In this document: positions 12,137 to 12,159 of the stretch, in pieces
Layout: each line of letters opens with the position of its first letter
Numbering within the stretch: the first letter of the stretch is position 1
DNA from: Clostridiales bacterium UBA4717
GTDB taxonomy: Bacteria > Bacillota > Clostridia > Oscillospirales > CAG-272
Length of the DNA: 12,159 nt
Direction: 5' to 3'
Assembly (NCBI GenBank): GCA_002404395.1
Contig: DHJP01000115.1
Location: 2,346 to 14,504 of the forward strand
Made by a program: the position numbers and the translations under genes
Notes under the pieces: model-generated
Databases searched by the model: none
The model's input: only the letters and a program-made list of their open reading frames with translations
Told to the model about the DNA's origin: nothing

Positions 12137-12159
12137 AAGGAGACTAACTATTAAATGTC
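12137..12159 (+). other. Probable ribosome binding site and start of a next gene, cut by the window end
   Basis: AAGGAG (12137-12142) is followed 12 bases later by ATG (12155-12157). Only the first codon and two further bases are visible. The gap after the acyltransferase stop is 28 bp without terminator, so this gene would belong to the same switch-controlled transcript. Confidence 0.35.

Overview
The window looks like chromosomal DNA of a low-to-mid GC Clostridia-type Firmicute. An Oscillospiraceae/Ruminococcaceae-like gut bacterium fits best, but the genus cannot be fixed from sequence alone. The reasons are strong purine-rich ribosome binding sites (GGAGG, AAGGAGG), near-consensus vegetative promoters with 17-bp spacers, and the types of protein present. 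Every supported gene is on the + strand. No rRNA, tRNA, CRISPR array or insertion sequence was seen.

Region 1 (1-3808) is a regulator and transport neighbourhood. It opens with the C-terminal part of an ABC-2 type export permease. Next comes a TetR regulator - flavodoxin-like protein - GNAT acetyltransferase cluster, behind a consensus promoter that lies entirely inside a perfect 43-bp palindrome. A second TetR gene follows, with its own operator-covered promoter, and it overlaps a small membrane-protein gene.

Region 2 (3913-5210) holds rsgA, the ribosome-assembly GTPase. It is followed by a decayed C-terminal remnant of a GyrI-like effector-binding domain and a strong intrinsic terminator.

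Region 3 (5211-7030) starts with a 480-bp gene-free stretch. It contains a 21-bp-spaced pair of direct repeats, a promoter and a terminator-like hairpin (a candidate small RNA or leader). Then come an overlapping gene pair: an ATC-hydrolase-like protein and a six-helix membrane protein.

Region 4 (7121-12159) is the most interesting part. A consensus promoter starts exactly at the foot of a closed stem-loop ending in a T-tract, a candidate small RNA of about 65 nt. It is followed by a complete tyrosine recombinase gene. Seven bases after the recombinase stop codon begins a 285-bp segment bounded by perfect 32-bp inverted repeats. Inside the segment are two promoters, one of them TTGACA-17-TAGAAT, and both point at the next gene. 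That gene is a membrane-bound sensor diguanylate cyclase with an intact GGDEF motif, followed by a membrane acyltransferase of the AT3 family. The simplest reading is a self-contained DNA-inversion switch: the recombinase flips the promoter segment and so turns c-di-GMP synthesis, and probably surface acylation, on or off. The sequence given here is in the apparent ON orientation. A perfect 14-bp tandem duplication between the ribosome binding site and the cyclase start codon creates a five-codon mini-ORF. This may be a second, slippage-based or translational control layer on the same gene.
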